Virus record (IMG/VR): IMGVR_UViG_3300048927_000812
Coordinates: 1-35,885 of that record
Reading direction: 5' to 3' (one strand)
DNA from: a virus
Length of the DNA stretch: 35,885 nucleotides
Shown here in pieces: positions 15,946-24,461 of the stretch (positions are counted from its first letter, which is position 1; each line of letters starts with the position of its first letter). Under the pieces are notes generated by a model that made no database searches, was not told the DNA's origin, and worked only from the letters and a program-made list of their open reading frames with translations. A program made the translations under genes and the position numbers.

Positions 15946-16469
15946 GATGCGTCGCCCTCGTCTGAACCCATGATGCCGGCCCGGCTGACCCGACTGGTGA
16001 TGTAATGCTGCGCTGCCTTGATGGCCTCGCCCTCTTTGCTGTCGAGCGCAGGCCGGAGAAACGGATGCGGTTGCGCGCCGGGATGGAATACGGTCGCACC
16101 CACGAATTTGTCGCCGATCTTCAGCGAGGCCTTGTCGTCAACGGACTGATTGACCTTGCGCACGCTCATTCCGTTGCGCTGATTGTCGTCAACCGAGATG
16201 AAGTGAGGATCGGTGCCATATTCGAGCCACGGCGCTAAATAGGCGCCACGGCCCTTTACCTGCACCTTGCCGATGATCCGGCCGTCCTCCTCTTTCGTGG
16301 CAACCTTGATCGCGTTGGTCACCGCAGAAGATACCGACCGCTCTTTTGCCTCCGCCGCCACGACATTGGCCGCCGCACGGGCTGCACCGCGCAGCAGTTT
16401 GCTTTCCAGCTGGGCGGGCAATTGGGCGAAGAAGGCCTTGACCTCGCTCGCCCCCTTGACCGTAGCCAT
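15942..16469 (-). CDS. HK97 gp10-like neck/tail protein
   Basis: The 175-residue protein begins with an amphipathic helical segment (KAFFAQLPAQLESKLLRGAA) and carries the family signature GRGAYLAPWLEYGTDPHF, followed by a C-terminal GAQPHPFLRPALD motif. Both are hallmarks of the HK97 gp10 family, a tail/neck assembly component. Its start overlaps the stop of the head-tail joining gene (TGATG) and its stop overlaps the next start (ATGA). Confidence 0.88.
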   Translation of the reverse strand: MATVKGASEVKAFFAQLPAQLESKLLRGAARAAANVVAAEAKERSVSSAVTNAIKVATKEEDGRIIGKVQVKGRGAYLAPWLEYGTDPHFISVDDNQRNGMSVRKVNQSVDDKASLKIGDKFVGATVFHPGAQPHPFLRPALDSKEGEAIKAAQHYITSRVSRAGIMGSDEGDAS

Positions 16470-16831
16470 CAGGCGGGATTGCCCGCTGGCCGATAATCTT
16501 CGACCATGAATTCCTGTCGCGGTGGGCGCCCCTTCAGATCCGCCGGTCCTGCCACGATATGCATCAGCCGGTCACCCTTTACGAAACGCATAGCTGGCGT
16601 CACATCGCCACGGGCGCGGATGCGCAGGCGCGCGCGGCGGGTCAAAGTCGTAATGCCTTCGCTGTCATCTTCGGCGCGGCTTGGCAGCACGTCCTGAATG
16701 CCAGCCCAGATCTCATCGACCAGCACCCACTCGCCAGAGCCTGCGCCGTCAAAGCTATCGTCTGCCACGGGGCGCTCCAGTCGCACGAAGCTATCCAGTT
16801 CGCGCGCGGTCGATCTGTCCCGCCGCTTCAT
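16469..16831 (-). CDS. Head-tail joining (head closure) protein
   Basis: The start is ATG 16831, which overlaps the previous stop (ATGA); the six extra codons upstream are unlikely. The 120-residue protein shows the head-tail joining pattern: a DSFVRLERPV strand, a W-V-DEIWAGIQDV segment, RLRIRARGDV, a GDRLMHI segment, and a C-terminal EFMVEDYRP. This is the SPP1 gp16/HK97 gp7-like group that closes the portal and binds the tail. Confidence 0.85.
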   Translation of the reverse strand: MKRRDRSTARELDSFVRLERPVADDSFDGAGSGEWVLVDEIWAGIQDVLPSRAEDDSEGITTLTRRARLRIRARGDVTPAMRFVKGDRLMHIVAGPADLKGRPPRQEFMVEDYRPAGNPA

Positions 16832-17121
16832 GCAAACGATACCCGGCAATAATATCCGACCAGGTCGCGGAGCGCGTCTTCGTCGACCAGTGGCGCACCG
16901 GGATTGTCATAAAGCTCGACGATCGCGACCTTAATCGCTTCCACCACGACAGCGGGCACGGCGTCGTCGGCCCAACCGCCCTCGCCGACGATCGGTCGCT
17001 GCATGAACCCTGCAACGATGCCGGTCGCGCCGGCAATGAGTTCGCGCATCCGCTCGTCGGACACTTCCGATCCGACGCGCAGATGCTCGCGAGCGACGGC
17101 GAGGGTGATGATGTCAGCCAT
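16828..17121 (-). CDS. gp6-like head-tail connector
   Basis: The 97-residue, mostly helical protein has the HK97 gp6 signature: ITLAVAREHLRVGSEVSDER at the N-terminus, then a helix containing AGATGIVAGFMQRP, and a C-terminal VVVEAIKVAIVELYDNP helix. GGAG lies six bases before the ATG. Such connectors form a ring under the portal. It is followed by the head closure protein with a four-base overlap. Confidence 0.9.
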   Translation of the reverse strand: MADIITLAVAREHLRVGSEVSDERMRELIAGATGIVAGFMQRPIVGEGGWADDAVPAVVVEAIKVAIVELYDNPGAPLVDEDALRDLVGYYCRVSFA

Positions 17122-17142
17122 GACGCTCTCCGCCGCCCGTTA

Positions 17143-17301
17143 TTACGCCTGACCTTCGGCCGTTTTCGGCTTCGGATCCTTGTAGGCGACGGCAACCTTA
17201 GCTTCGACCAGCTGCTGTTCGGTCTTCTCGTCGAAACCAGCGATGTCGCCCTTGTTGTAGAGGGTGCCGACCTGCGCCTGCACGAGGAATTTTACTGCCA
17301 T
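17143..17301 (-). CDS. Small head-region protein, 52 residues
   Basis: ATG 17301 has AAGGAGA seven bases upstream. The 52 residues begin MAVKFLVQAQVGTLYNKGDI and end KPKTAEGQA. The layout (strand, Y.KGDI, helix with LVEAKVAV, charged tail) resembles the 59-residue protein at 15353-15532. It lies between capsid and connector genes, where HK97-type phages often carry small uncharacterised proteins. Function unknown. Confidence 0.75.
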   Translation of the reverse strand: MAVKFLVQAQVGTLYNKGDIAGFDEKTEQQLVEAKVAVAYKDPKPKTAEGQA

Positions 17302-17363
17302 AATGGCTCTCCTTCAGAGGAAAATGGCGGGCGTGATGGACGCTCGCCGCGAGAGGGGAAGGC

Positions 17364-18662
17364 TTAGGGCTTCCAAGTGACGCCGGTCAGCACCGACACT
17401 GCGCGATCATAGCGCAGCTGGGTGTCATGCTCCTCGATCAGACGGATCACCGTCTCATCGTTGGAGAAGGCCGCCCGAATGGTGCCATTGTCGTCGTAAG
17501 CAGCCTCGGTCGAGGCAGCCAGGGCGACCTGATAGGTGTCACCGATCAGGAACTGGCTCCAGTCGCCGAAATACAGCTCGGACTCGTTGCCGCCGCCGCC
17601 AAGATTGTCGGGAACCGATGTGGTCGCCGCAATCTTGTAGCCCTTCAGCGTGTTGCTGGCTTCGATCGACGGATAGACGATGTTGCCGTTGGCATCGCGC
17701 AGATTGGCCAGATATTCGCGCAACGTCGGCGACATGACCCAACCGCAGCTGAGCATCGGAAGATTTGCGTTCTGCACCGCCAGCAGCAGGCGGGACAAAT
17801 CCGACGACACGGTCAGCAAGGTCGGATTGGCCGTCATCGTTAGGATGTTGCCCGCCGCAGCCAGATAACGGGCGCCGGTGGGCGCACCGGTGGCAACGGC
17901 ACCGCGCAGGAACTGCTGATCTTCCTTGACCGCCGCCGAAGACAGCAGATCGTCACGCACCATCGCATCCACACCGAAACTCGCGCGGCGGATCAGCTGG
18001 TTCGTGATCGGCACCAGCGCCATCAGCTTCTTGGCCGACATCGTCAGCGTCCCGACCTGCATATCGGTCGTCGGCGCCGGAACGCGCTCGCCGACATAGC
18101 TTGCCTGCGTGCCAGCGGTTTTCTTCCGCATGGTCAGGTTGCCGTCGGGCATCGGGACCGACCGGGCGCCGAGGTTACGAACAACGACGCGCGGGCGCAG
18201 CAGGTCGATAAAGTCGCGGCTATAGGCCGTATCGACCAGATAGCCGCCTTTGGTGTTGGTCGACTGCTCCATATTGGCCACGATCTGGCCGGTTTCGTCA
18301 CCCCAGACCTGCTGCGCGTGGTTGGCCATGGCGCGCTGATCATTGCCGCCGGTCGCAGCAATGGCGATGGCGATGCGACCGACCATTGCGCCGGGGTCCA
18401 TTTTGTCCTTCACGGCCGCAGGCACTGTCGGGGTCGGGCCACCGACGATGATGGGAGTGGCCGCCGAAGCCTTCAGCGCCAGCAGGCCTTCCTCCCGTTT
18501 GATGGCTGCTTGCAGCCCTTCCGCTTCCTTCTGCCAGGCATCGAACTGGGTCTGTTCTTCAGCCGTCAGGTCGCGATTATCCTCGCTTGCCGCGAGTTCC
18601 AGCGCTCCATCCATCGACGCGATGACGGCCGCCAGAGAGGTCTTGAGTGCGGTAATCCGCAT
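17364..18662 (-). CDS. Major capsid protein, HK97 fold
   Basis: The 432-residue protein has AAGGAG six bases before ATG 18662. Residues 1 to about 110 form the helical delta (scaffold) domain (ALKTSLAAVIASMDGALELA, TAEEQTQFDAW) ending in a Thr/Pro-rich linker. The core then follows with typical HK97-type segments: GGYLVDTAYSRDFIDLLRP, RVPAPTTDMQVGTLTMSAKK, MALVPITNQLIRRAS and FLRGAVATGAPTGARYL. The delta domain is probably removed by the S49 protease encoded just upstream. The exact cleavage site was not determined. Confidence 0.95.
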   Translation of the reverse strand: MRITALKTSLAAVIASMDGALELAASEDNRDLTAEEQTQFDAWQKEAEGLQAAIKREEGLLALKASAATPIIVGGPTPTVPAAVKDKMDPGAMVGRIAIAIAATGGNDQRAMANHAQQVWGDETGQIVANMEQSTNTKGGYLVDTAYSRDFIDLLRPRVVVRNLGARSVPMPDGNLTMRKKTAGTQASYVGERVPAPTTDMQVGTLTMSAKKLMALVPITNQLIRRASFGVDAMVRDDLLSSAAVKEDQQFLRGAVATGAPTGARYLAAAGNILTMTANPTLLTVSSDLSRLLLAVQNANLPMLSCGWVMSPTLREYLANLRDANGNIVYPSIEASNTLKGYKIAATTSVPDNLGGGGNESELYFGDWSQFLIGDTYQVALAASTEAAYDDNGTIRAAFSNDETVIRLIEEHDTQLRYDRAVSVLTGVTWKP

Positions 18663-18680
18663 GGTGGTCTCCTTAGGTTG

Positions 18681-19610
18681 TTACGATCCGGCGCGCAGCA
18701 GCGCGACGGTGTTTCGATTCGCCGCGGCCGTCCGCCGAGGCGCAGCCGGAGGGGCGCTGCGGGCCAGACGGCGAATGGCCGCGTCGAGGCCTTCAGCCTC
18801 CACGCGATCAACCATACCGGCTGCCTTGGCATCCTTCCCGGTCAGGGTGCCGCCCTTGCCGAATTCGGCCCGAACGGTAGCTTCTGTGACGCCGCGCCCC
18901 TTGGCGACGGTGCCGATGAACACTGCCTCCAGCGCGTCCAGCATGGGCAGCAGGGCATCGCGCCCTTCCTGCGTCGCGAGGTCGGGCCGCTTGTTCGGCG
19001 CTCCGGTGCTGACGATATCGACCGAGCGACGGCCCGAAGCGTCGGCGTTTTCCTGATAGCTGCTCGACATGCAGACACCGATCGAACCCACGAGGCTGGT
19101 CGGGTCGACGCTGATGCCGCCGGAAGCCTGACTGGCGATCCAATAGGCGGCCGAGCAACACTGGCCGGTCACATGGACCGAAACCGGCTTATTGATCGAG
19201 CGGAGGAACTGCCCAAAATCATGGATGCCAGCTACCGCCCCGCCGGGGCTGTCCATGGTGATCAAAATATTGCGCACATCGGACGATGCATCCAGCGCGC
19301 GCAAATCTGCTGCCATCACGTCCAGCGTCGTAGCGCCGGAGGTCGAAAGCCCGCTCGCGCGGGGGAAAATGGGGCCGAACACCGGAAGCGAACCGACACC
19401 ATCGCGTAGGGCAGCAGTACGGGTGCCCGGCGCGCGCTCGCCCATGCGGGCCGTAGCGGCTTCAAAGCGAGCCTGATGGCCGTCGCGCTCCACCTCGATC
19501 AGAGCCGGATGCTCGATCATGCGCAAAGCAATCGCTTCGATCGCGTCGAGATAGGCAGGCATAATCGCCCACGGCTGCGATCGGATCGCAGCGAGGATAT
19601 GCTGGTTCAT
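18681..19610 (-). CDS. Prohead protease, S49/SppA-like (lambda C-type)
   Basis: The 309-residue protein carries the S49 peptidase signature: ITMDSPGGAVAG (residues 117-128), the nucleophile Ser153 in GQCCSAAYWIAS, and GSIGVCMS. Lys207 in APNKRPDL is the likely general base. Helical segments with LLPMLDALEAVF and GKDAKAAGMVDRV complete the fold. GGAGG precedes the ATG, which overlaps the portal stop by four bases (ATGA). It sits between portal and capsid as in lambda and processes the prohead. No separate scaffold gene is present, consistent with a capsid-linked delta domain. Confidence 0.93.
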   Translation of the reverse strand: MNQHILAAIRSQPWAIMPAYLDAIEAIALRMIEHPALIEVERDGHQARFEAATARMGERAPGTRTAALRDGVGSLPVFGPIFPRASGLSTSGATTLDVMAADLRALDASSDVRNILITMDSPGGAVAGIHDFGQFLRSINKPVSVHVTGQCCSAAYWIASQASGGISVDPTSLVGSIGVCMSSSYQENADASGRRSVDIVSTGAPNKRPDLATQEGRDALLPMLDALEAVFIGTVAKGRGVTEATVRAEFGKGGTLTGKDAKAAGMVDRVEAEGLDAAIRRLARSAPPAAPRRTAAANRNTVALLRAGS

Positions 19611-20908
19611 TGTTCCTCCGAGGGACGCGGGACGTTCTGGACGGGCTGCTGCCCTTCGATTTGCGAGCCGGAGCCGAGGCGGTATCCGTCGCCGCCAGGA
19701 CGATCGTTGGCGTTTTCTTTCCGGCGGATCTCGTTCGGGTTGTAGATGCCCTTGTCGATTGCGATGGAATAGGCCTCGTACCGGCTCTTGATGTCGCCCT
19801 TGAGCATCGCTTCGGGGAGAAACTCGAAGAAGTGCCCCGGCTCGGCAAAGGCATGCGTCATGTGTGCCGCTGCCCGCTCGAAATGGCCCAGCATCGTATA
19901 AAGGTACAGTTCGAGGCTCTGATGCTCGATGTTGGAAAAGGTCGCGCGTGCCAGTTCGAACAGCACATGCGGCGGAATGCCGAAGGCGCGGGCGACTTCC
20001 ACGACGCTGAAGCTGCGCGCCTCGATAAACTGCGAAGCCTTGTTATCGTGGGAGAGGAATTTTGCATCCATCTCCTGATCGAGGACGGCGACACCGCCAG
20101 CGTTACGCGGCCCGGAGAAGCGCGCCTGCCAATCCGTCTTGATCCGGCTCTTTTCCGTCTGTTCGATCTTGGCCTTGGCGGTCAGGATCGTGGAAGGCTG
20201 GGCGTTATTTTCCCAGAAGCGGCGTGCAAATTCGCTGGTCGATGCTGCGCCTTCCAGCGCATCGGCCAACAGCTTCAACCGGTCGATGCCCACCAGCCCG
20301 TTGCGGCTGAAGCCCGGCACGAACCAGAGGTCATTGCGCGTCAGCCGATCACGCGACCCATCGGGCAGGCTTGCGTCGTAGAAGACTTCGAGACCGGATT
20401 CCCGGTCCCAATGCTGGGCGACTGCAATGCCGTCCGGATTCAGGCGGCTAAGCGAGCTGGGCCGATACAGTTGATCACGATGAATGAACGCCCCGAACTT
20501 CCCGCGCATCAGCAGATCGCCCAGCATCAGTTCCTTCATCAGGAAGGCTGGCTGCACCGCATTGGCGCTGGTCGAAAACATCAAGGCCTGCGCAGCATCC
20601 TCGACTCGTTCTTTTCCGGCATCTGTGTTCCGGTAATAATGAACCGGCGTCATCGCGAAGAGGCCGCAAAGCACTTCCAGCGCGCGCAGGACGCCGGTCA
20701 GCGACATCGCACGGGTTTCGCCCATCGGGGCGCCGCCACCATTCGAGCCAAGGATATTCATGACGGTGAAGCCGCCCGCATCGTCCAGGCCATCAGCCGC
20801 CGCGACCGGCCCGCTATTGAAGCGCGGCCCCTCCGGCGGCTCCGCACTGACGGGCGCGGACGCACGAAACGCCCGCGCAGCAGCGCGCGCCCGATCCATC
20901 ATGCCCAT
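19607..20908 (-). CDS. Portal protein (HK97 family)
   Basis: The start is set at ATG 20908, four bases after the terminase stop region; the 27 codons upstream in frame would run into the terminase gene. The 433-residue protein shows HK97 portal features: ALEVLCGLFAMTPVHYYRN, a MLGDLLMRGKFGAFIHRD segment, WENNAQPSTIL, and the region VLDQEMDAKFLSHDNKASQF followed by RAFGIPPHVLFELARATFSN. It forms the dodecameric DNA channel at one capsid vertex. A weak ribosome binding site suggests coupling to the terminase gene. Confidence 0.93.
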   Translation of the reverse strand: MGMMDRARAAARAFRASAPVSAEPPEGPRFNSGPVAAADGLDDAGGFTVMNILGSNGGGAPMGETRAMSLTGVLRALEVLCGLFAMTPVHYYRNTDAGKERVEDAAQALMFSTSANAVQPAFLMKELMLGDLLMRGKFGAFIHRDQLYRPSSLSRLNPDGIAVAQHWDRESGLEVFYDASLPDGSRDRLTRNDLWFVPGFSRNGLVGIDRLKLLADALEGAASTSEFARRFWENNAQPSTILTAKAKIEQTEKSRIKTDWQARFSGPRNAGGVAVLDQEMDAKFLSHDNKASQFIEARSFSVVEVARAFGIPPHVLFELARATFSNIEHQSLELYLYTMLGHFERAAAHMTHAFAEPGHFFEFLPEAMLKGDIKSRYEAYSIAIDKGIYNPNEIRRKENANDRPGGDGYRLGSGSQIEGQQPVQNVPRPSEEQ

Positions 20909-20912
20909 GGTG

Positions 20913-22664
20913 TCAGATTCCCGTATATTGAAACGAACCCACCGCGACCGGATTGGCCTCCAGCAGCTTCGTGGCGTTGAACCCCGCAATCAGCGGATCG
21001 ATTTTGGCCTTGCCTGCCGATTCCTTGGTGATCAGCACGGCATTCCCTTTCTGCTCTGCCTTCGCATTGCCGACGCACCACGCCATCATGCGCGAACCGT
21101 CATGCACGACCATTTTCAGCTTCAGCTTTCGCTCCATGGACCAGACGGCCGACGACAGGCGAAAGCCTTGGCTAACGGCCACCACCTGCGGGTGAACCAG
21201 ACCAATTTCCGCGAGTGCATCGACCAGCGCCCCCACGCCCTGCGGATCGAGACCAATCGCGCCCTTGTCAGGCAGCAGTCCACTGGCCTTGACTTGCTCG
21301 ATGACGGCGACGATCTCCGCCACATCCTCTTCGGTAGATGGCGAGCTTTCCCCAAGATCGAGGTCGGCCCATTCTTCCAAGGGTGGCCCACCATTATGGC
21401 CGACCCTCACCAGCGAGCCGTCATCCACGAAATTCTGTAGGACGCTCTCTTCCGACTGGCGGCGCGTGAACACTTCCGGCCAAGCCCATGCCCGGAACCA
21501 GAACAGCCACTTGCGGGTGCCGCGCTCGCGCCCCGCGACGCAAAGGCCAAAAAGATCGTCCAGGCCGCCGCCGTCGATGCCGACCACCACGACTTCGCAT
21601 CGTCGCAACAGCTCTCCCAGCGTCAGCGTCTTGTCGCCCGCAGCCTCCCACGAGTCCGCACCACGCCAGCGGTGACGGCTCAACCGAAGGCCGATTTCGA
21701 CATTCAGATGCTTCGCCAGGAAGATCTGGAGCGCGCCAGAGCCTTCCCGCTGGGCCTCTATGAGCTTGCCCATCAGCCATTCGGCATCGACCGAACGGCC
21801 GATATTGGGGTTCGTCACATAGAAATTTTCGGGGTCGAGATAAGCCTCGGCCTCGATCATCGCCTCTGGATACTCATAGAGCATCCCGAATTTCCGCAGG
21901 TCCGTCACCGTGCCGTCGCGAATGTCGCGAAACAACGCCAGCTTGGAGGCGAAAACGCCCGCAGGTGCCTCATCGCTATGCGTCGACAGATAGACGACGA
22001 AGCCCTCTGGCCTCGATACCAGGCCGCCGGTCGCTTCCATCAGCATAGCGTCGGCACGCGGCATTTTACCGAATAGCCAAAGCTCCTCGACGATTATGAA
22101 TGCCGCCTTTTTGCCCGACACGATGTCCGTATCGGCCGCAACCACCTTCAACTCCGCGCGCGTAACCCGGTGTTTGATCGTCCGCTGGTTCTCCACGATG
22201 TGGAGCAGCAGGTTCAGCTCAGGATCTTCGCGGACCATCCCCATCGCGGGGGTGAATACGTTGTTGGCGACCTCCTTTGTCGGCGCCAGCACCAGCAGCT
22301 CGGCCGAGTGGCGCCAGTTACGCACGATCGCGGTGACAGCGATGCCGGCGGCGATGGTCGATTTCGAGTTCTTCTTGCTGATCAGCAGAAGGAACTCATT
22401 GATCAAACGCCGGGCCGTCTCCGGGTTATAGGCGCCGAAGATCGCACCCACGAACTCGAAAACGAATGGCTCGCTTACCTCCCCAAAGGTCGGATAGCGC
22501 TCCAACTCGGCATCATAGGGCAGATCGGTGATCTGCAGCGACTTGAAGACGGTAAGCGCCGCCTCAGCCTCGTCAGGAAAGAGCGGATCAAACGGCACCA
22601 ATGAGCGCCGCTCAACAATTCTCTCGCGCCAGTCCGGGCACGCGGTCGACCAAACCGACTGCAC
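20913..22664 (-). CDS. Terminase large subunit (HK97-type)
   Basis: The 583-residue protein starts at GTG 22664 with GAGG just upstream. The ATPase domain has the Walker A variant ISKKNSKST (residues 95-103), the coupling-type segment [14 protein letters not shown] and Walker [10 protein letters not shown] (187-195) with Glu193/Glu194. The nuclease domain begins [16 protein letters not shown] with Asp364 and Asp369/370, and it has a later Asp/Glu-rich region. It cuts and translocates the concatemeric DNA through the portal. Motifs place it in the Terminase_1/HK97 group. Confidence 0.95.
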   Translation of the reverse strand: MQSVWSTACPDWRERIVERRSLVPFDPLFPDEAEAALTVFKSLQITDLPYDAELERYPTFGEVSEPFVFEFVGAIFGAYNPETARRLINEFLLLISKKNSKSTIAAGIAVTAIVRNWRHSAELLVLAPTKEVANNVFTPAMGMVREDPELNLLLHIVENQRTIKHRVTRAELKVVAADTDIVSGKKAAFIIVEELWLFGKMPRADAMLMEATGGLVSRPEGFVVYLSTHSDEAPAGVFASKLALFRDIRDGTVTDLRKFGMLYEYPEAMIEAEAYLDPENFYVTNPNIGRSVDAEWLMGKLIEAQREGSGALQIFLAKHLNVEIGLRLSRHRWRGADSWEAAGDKTLTLGELLRRCEVVVVGIDGGGLDDLFGLCVAGRERGTRKWLFWFRAWAWPEVFTRRQSEESVLQNFVDDGSLVRVGHNGGPPLEEWADLDLGESSPSTEEDVAEIVAVIEQVKASGLLPDKGAIGLDPQGVGALVDALAEIGLVHPQVVAVSQGFRLSSAVWSMERKLKLKMVVHDGSRMMAWCVGNAKAEQKGNAVLITKESAGKAKIDPLIAGFNATKLLEANPVAVGSFQYTGI

Positions 22665-22671
22665 CGCAGCC

Positions 22672-23127
22672 TCAATTCAAGCGCGGTGCCGCCGGCGGAG
22701 CAAACTTGCCGGTGACCTTGCCAGCTGCTTCCTTCGCGGCCGCCTTGATCCCGATCGGCTTCTGCGCGGCCGCCTTGGCGGGACGGTCGGTGAATTTGTC
22801 CGACAGGGATTGGAGGCGCTTACGCTCCATCGTCTTATCGAGCAACGACATGGCAGCGACGCTACCAGCCTCCACCTGGGCAATCATGGCGGCCATGTTC
22901 TTCATTTCGAGCCTGAGCCGGGCTGAAGCCTTGCCGCTAAGCTCATGAAAATAATGGCGGTTTAACGTGCGGGCGGTGATCTGTAATGCGGCGGCAATGG
23001 CCTCTTCATCATGCCCGCAGGCAAGCGAAAGCTGCACAAAACGGCGGTTTTCTGCGGTTGGCACGTGAGGCGGACGCCCCTTCTTACCACGCGACGCGGG
23101 GATCGGATCGCCGAACAGGTCGGTCAC
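22672..23127 (-). CDS. Terminase small subunit
   Basis: The open frame runs up to ATG 23226, but that region overlaps the end of the HNH gene, and family members usually begin close to the TDLFGDPIP segment, so GTG 23127 is preferred. TTG 23151 (GGAG nine bases upstream) and TTG 23136 are alternatives. The protein has [20 protein letters not shown], then an HTH ([19 protein letters not shown]) typical of terminase small subunits, a helical middle with [16 protein letters not shown], and a Lys/Ala/Pro-rich C-terminus. It would bind the cos/pac site. The stop is seven bases before the large subunit start. Confidence 0.85.
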   Translation of the reverse strand: MTDLFGDPIPASRGKKGRPPHVPTAENRRFVQLSLACGHDEEAIAAALQITARTLNRHYFHELSGKASARLRLEMKNMAAMIAQVEAGSVAAMSLLDKTMERKRLQSLSDKFTDRPAKAAAQKPIGIKAAAKEAAGKVTGKFAPPAAPRLN

Positions 23128-23201
23128 TCCGCTCAAAAATACGTCGCCCAAGAAAAAAATCTCCGAATGAGAGGACTGGCGGTAATAGAGCCGCCGACCC
23201 C

Positions 23202-23540
23202 CTAGACTTTCGACCCACCCCCCCATGTCCGGCCCTGCGCCCGCGCGGCCCGCGCCGCCGCCGTCTTCTGCTGGTGGTGGGTGAAGCAGAGCAGTTCGAC
23301 GTTGCGGGGATCGAGATCCGCGCCGCCATCCTTCCGCTCAACGATATGGTCGCCGATGACCCGATGCGTCGGCGTCGGACAGCCAGCGCGTTCGCAGCGA
23401 TTGCCGCGCTCGCGCCTAATGTCCGCCATCAACCCGCGCCACTCCGGCGATGAATAGAAGCCCTCTGCCACCTTGGGCGCAGCCTTCACCTTCGCGGGCA
23501 TCCCGCCGAGGCGAGGGCCAAGAGCCTTGAGCTTTCCCAT
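23202..23540 (-). CDS. HNH endonuclease, packaging-associated
   Basis: The start is set at ATG 23540 (MGKLKALGPRL), because the 57 upstream codons cover a strong hairpin and look non-coding. The 112-residue protein has YSSPEWRGLMADI, a zinc/HNH core with CERAGCPTPTHRVIGDHIVE (DHI giving the catalytic His), DPRNVELLCFTHHQQKT with the Asn and final His, and a basic tail. HNH proteins next to terminase genes stimulate cos cleavage in HK97 and many other phages. It is the first gene of the structural operon. Confidence 0.9.
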   Translation of the reverse strand: MGKLKALGPRLGGMPAKVKAAPKVAEGFYSSPEWRGLMADIRRERGNRCERAGCPTPTHRVIGDHIVERKDGGADLDPRNVELLCFTHHQQKTAAARAARAQGRTWGGGSKV

Positions 23541-23556
23541 CGGTGCGCCTGCAAAT

Positions 23557-23597
23557 GACAACGCCCCGCTGGGCCAGGGGCCAAGCGGGGCGTTGTC
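23557..23597 (-). other. Perfect 14-bp inverted repeat upstream of the HNH/terminase genes
   Basis: GACAACGCCCCGCT (23557-23570) and its exact reverse complement (23584-23597) enclose a 13-base loop. Neither strand has a T-run after the stem, so it does not read as an intrinsic terminator. It sits just upstream of the HNH start. Possible roles are the 3' end structure of the previous transcript, a leader structure, or part of the cos/packaging region. Confidence 0.7.
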
Positions 23598-23730
23598 GAG
23601 TTTGGAGAGGATCGTCGCGCTGGCCCCGCACATAGGTCCGCCACCAGCGTATCCATCTGCTAGCGGATTTCGCCCGAAAGGTGGACAAACATTATTTGCA
23701 TGATGCAACATTCTACCCCTTGCGCCGTCT

Positions 23731-24219
23731 CTATGCGCGGATTTCTGCGGCGTTCAGCGCTTCACAAATGCAAGTCACTGCGCGTGAGTAGCGCTTGCGC
23801 AGGCCGTCAGCACCAAGGCTCAGCCCCATCGGACGAAGCAGCGCCCGCCATGGGATGACCTTGCGGCCCGCAGCCAGTGCCGTGACGGCCAGTACCACCA
23901 ACTTCCGATCACGCTCCGGCGCATGCGCCAGCCAAGCCGAAGCCTCCTCCATTCGGGCGATCTGCTCACGCGACAGAGGGATGCGCGGCACCGGCTTATC
24001 CTCATGCGCGGCCCAATCCCACCAATCGCGCACGATCAGATGCCATGGCCCGTCGGATGCAAAGCCCCAGTTGCCACGCTCGGTCCGCCATTGGAACTGC
24101 ATCGCCTCGATCAGCCGCGCCTCAACGTCAGTGAAGGCCCAAAATGGACGCGGAGAAATGGCTCTTTCCGCTCCCATGGTGATGGAAGGATCGTCCATGC
24201 TGCTGCGCCGATCATGCAT
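23731..24219 (-). CDS. HTH protein, DUF6362-like; possible late regulator
   Basis: Start uncertain: GTG 24243 opens the frame, but ATG 24219 has AAGGGA about ten bases upstream and is preferred (162 residues); ATGs at 24198 and 24177 are also possible. The N-terminal half has FTDVEARLIEAMQFQW, and the second half SREQIARMEEASAWL followed by a C-terminal HTH-like segment (WRALLRPMGLSLGADGLRKR). This layout resembles the DUF6362 family of sphingomonad and rhizobial prophages. It is the last gene before the packaging operon, a common place for late activators (Q- or sigma-like). That role is inferred from position. Confidence 0.75.
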   Translation of the reverse strand: MHDRRSSMDDPSITMGAERAISPRPFWAFTDVEARLIEAMQFQWRTERGNWGFASDGPWHLIVRDWWDWAAHEDKPVPRIPLSREQIARMEEASAWLAHAPERDRKLVVLAVTALAAGRKVIPWRALLRPMGLSLGADGLRKRYSRAVTCICEALNAAEIRA

Positions 24220-24459
24220 ATTCCGAAATTCCCTTTGTATCACAGTATATTGGCAGTTTCAGAGTAGAGGGACATGGAAGGATGGAAGGACATGGAAGGA
24301 TAAATAGGGGTCGTATCGCACACACATGCGCGCCTGCGCATATAGGTGGGAGGCACCTCGGAAACTTTCTCCAATCCTTCCAAACCCGCAGAAAACCACG
24401 CCTCGCGCTCCTTCCATTGCTTCCATTCGCCTCCCTCCGTGGAAGGACTAATCCTTCCA
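24183..24459. repeat. Cluster of eight TGGAAGGA motifs (candidate iterons)
   Basis: Exact TGGAAGGA occurs on the plus strand at 24183-24190, 24275-24282, 24283-24290, 24293-24300 and 24440-24447, and on the minus strand at 24375-24382, 24409-24416 and 24452-24459. The copies at 24440 and 24452 form a 7-bp inverted repeat around a short spacer. Seven copies lie in the 218-base gap between the primase and HTH genes (24244-24461), where no gene is seen; the eighth is in the start of the HTH gene. The gap also has a 6-bp dyad (ATGCGC/GCGCAT at 24326-24341). P4-type primase-helicases bind iterons near their gene, so this is a candidate replication origin or a regulator array. Confidence 0.75.
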
Positions 24460-24461
24460 GA

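Noticed and set aside
19610-20980. 456-codon plus-strand open frame
   Set aside because: Mirror of the portal gene, Arg/Gln/His-rich, no motif.
23557-23597. Intrinsic terminator
   Set aside because: No T-run follows the stem on either strand; kept only as an inverted repeat.
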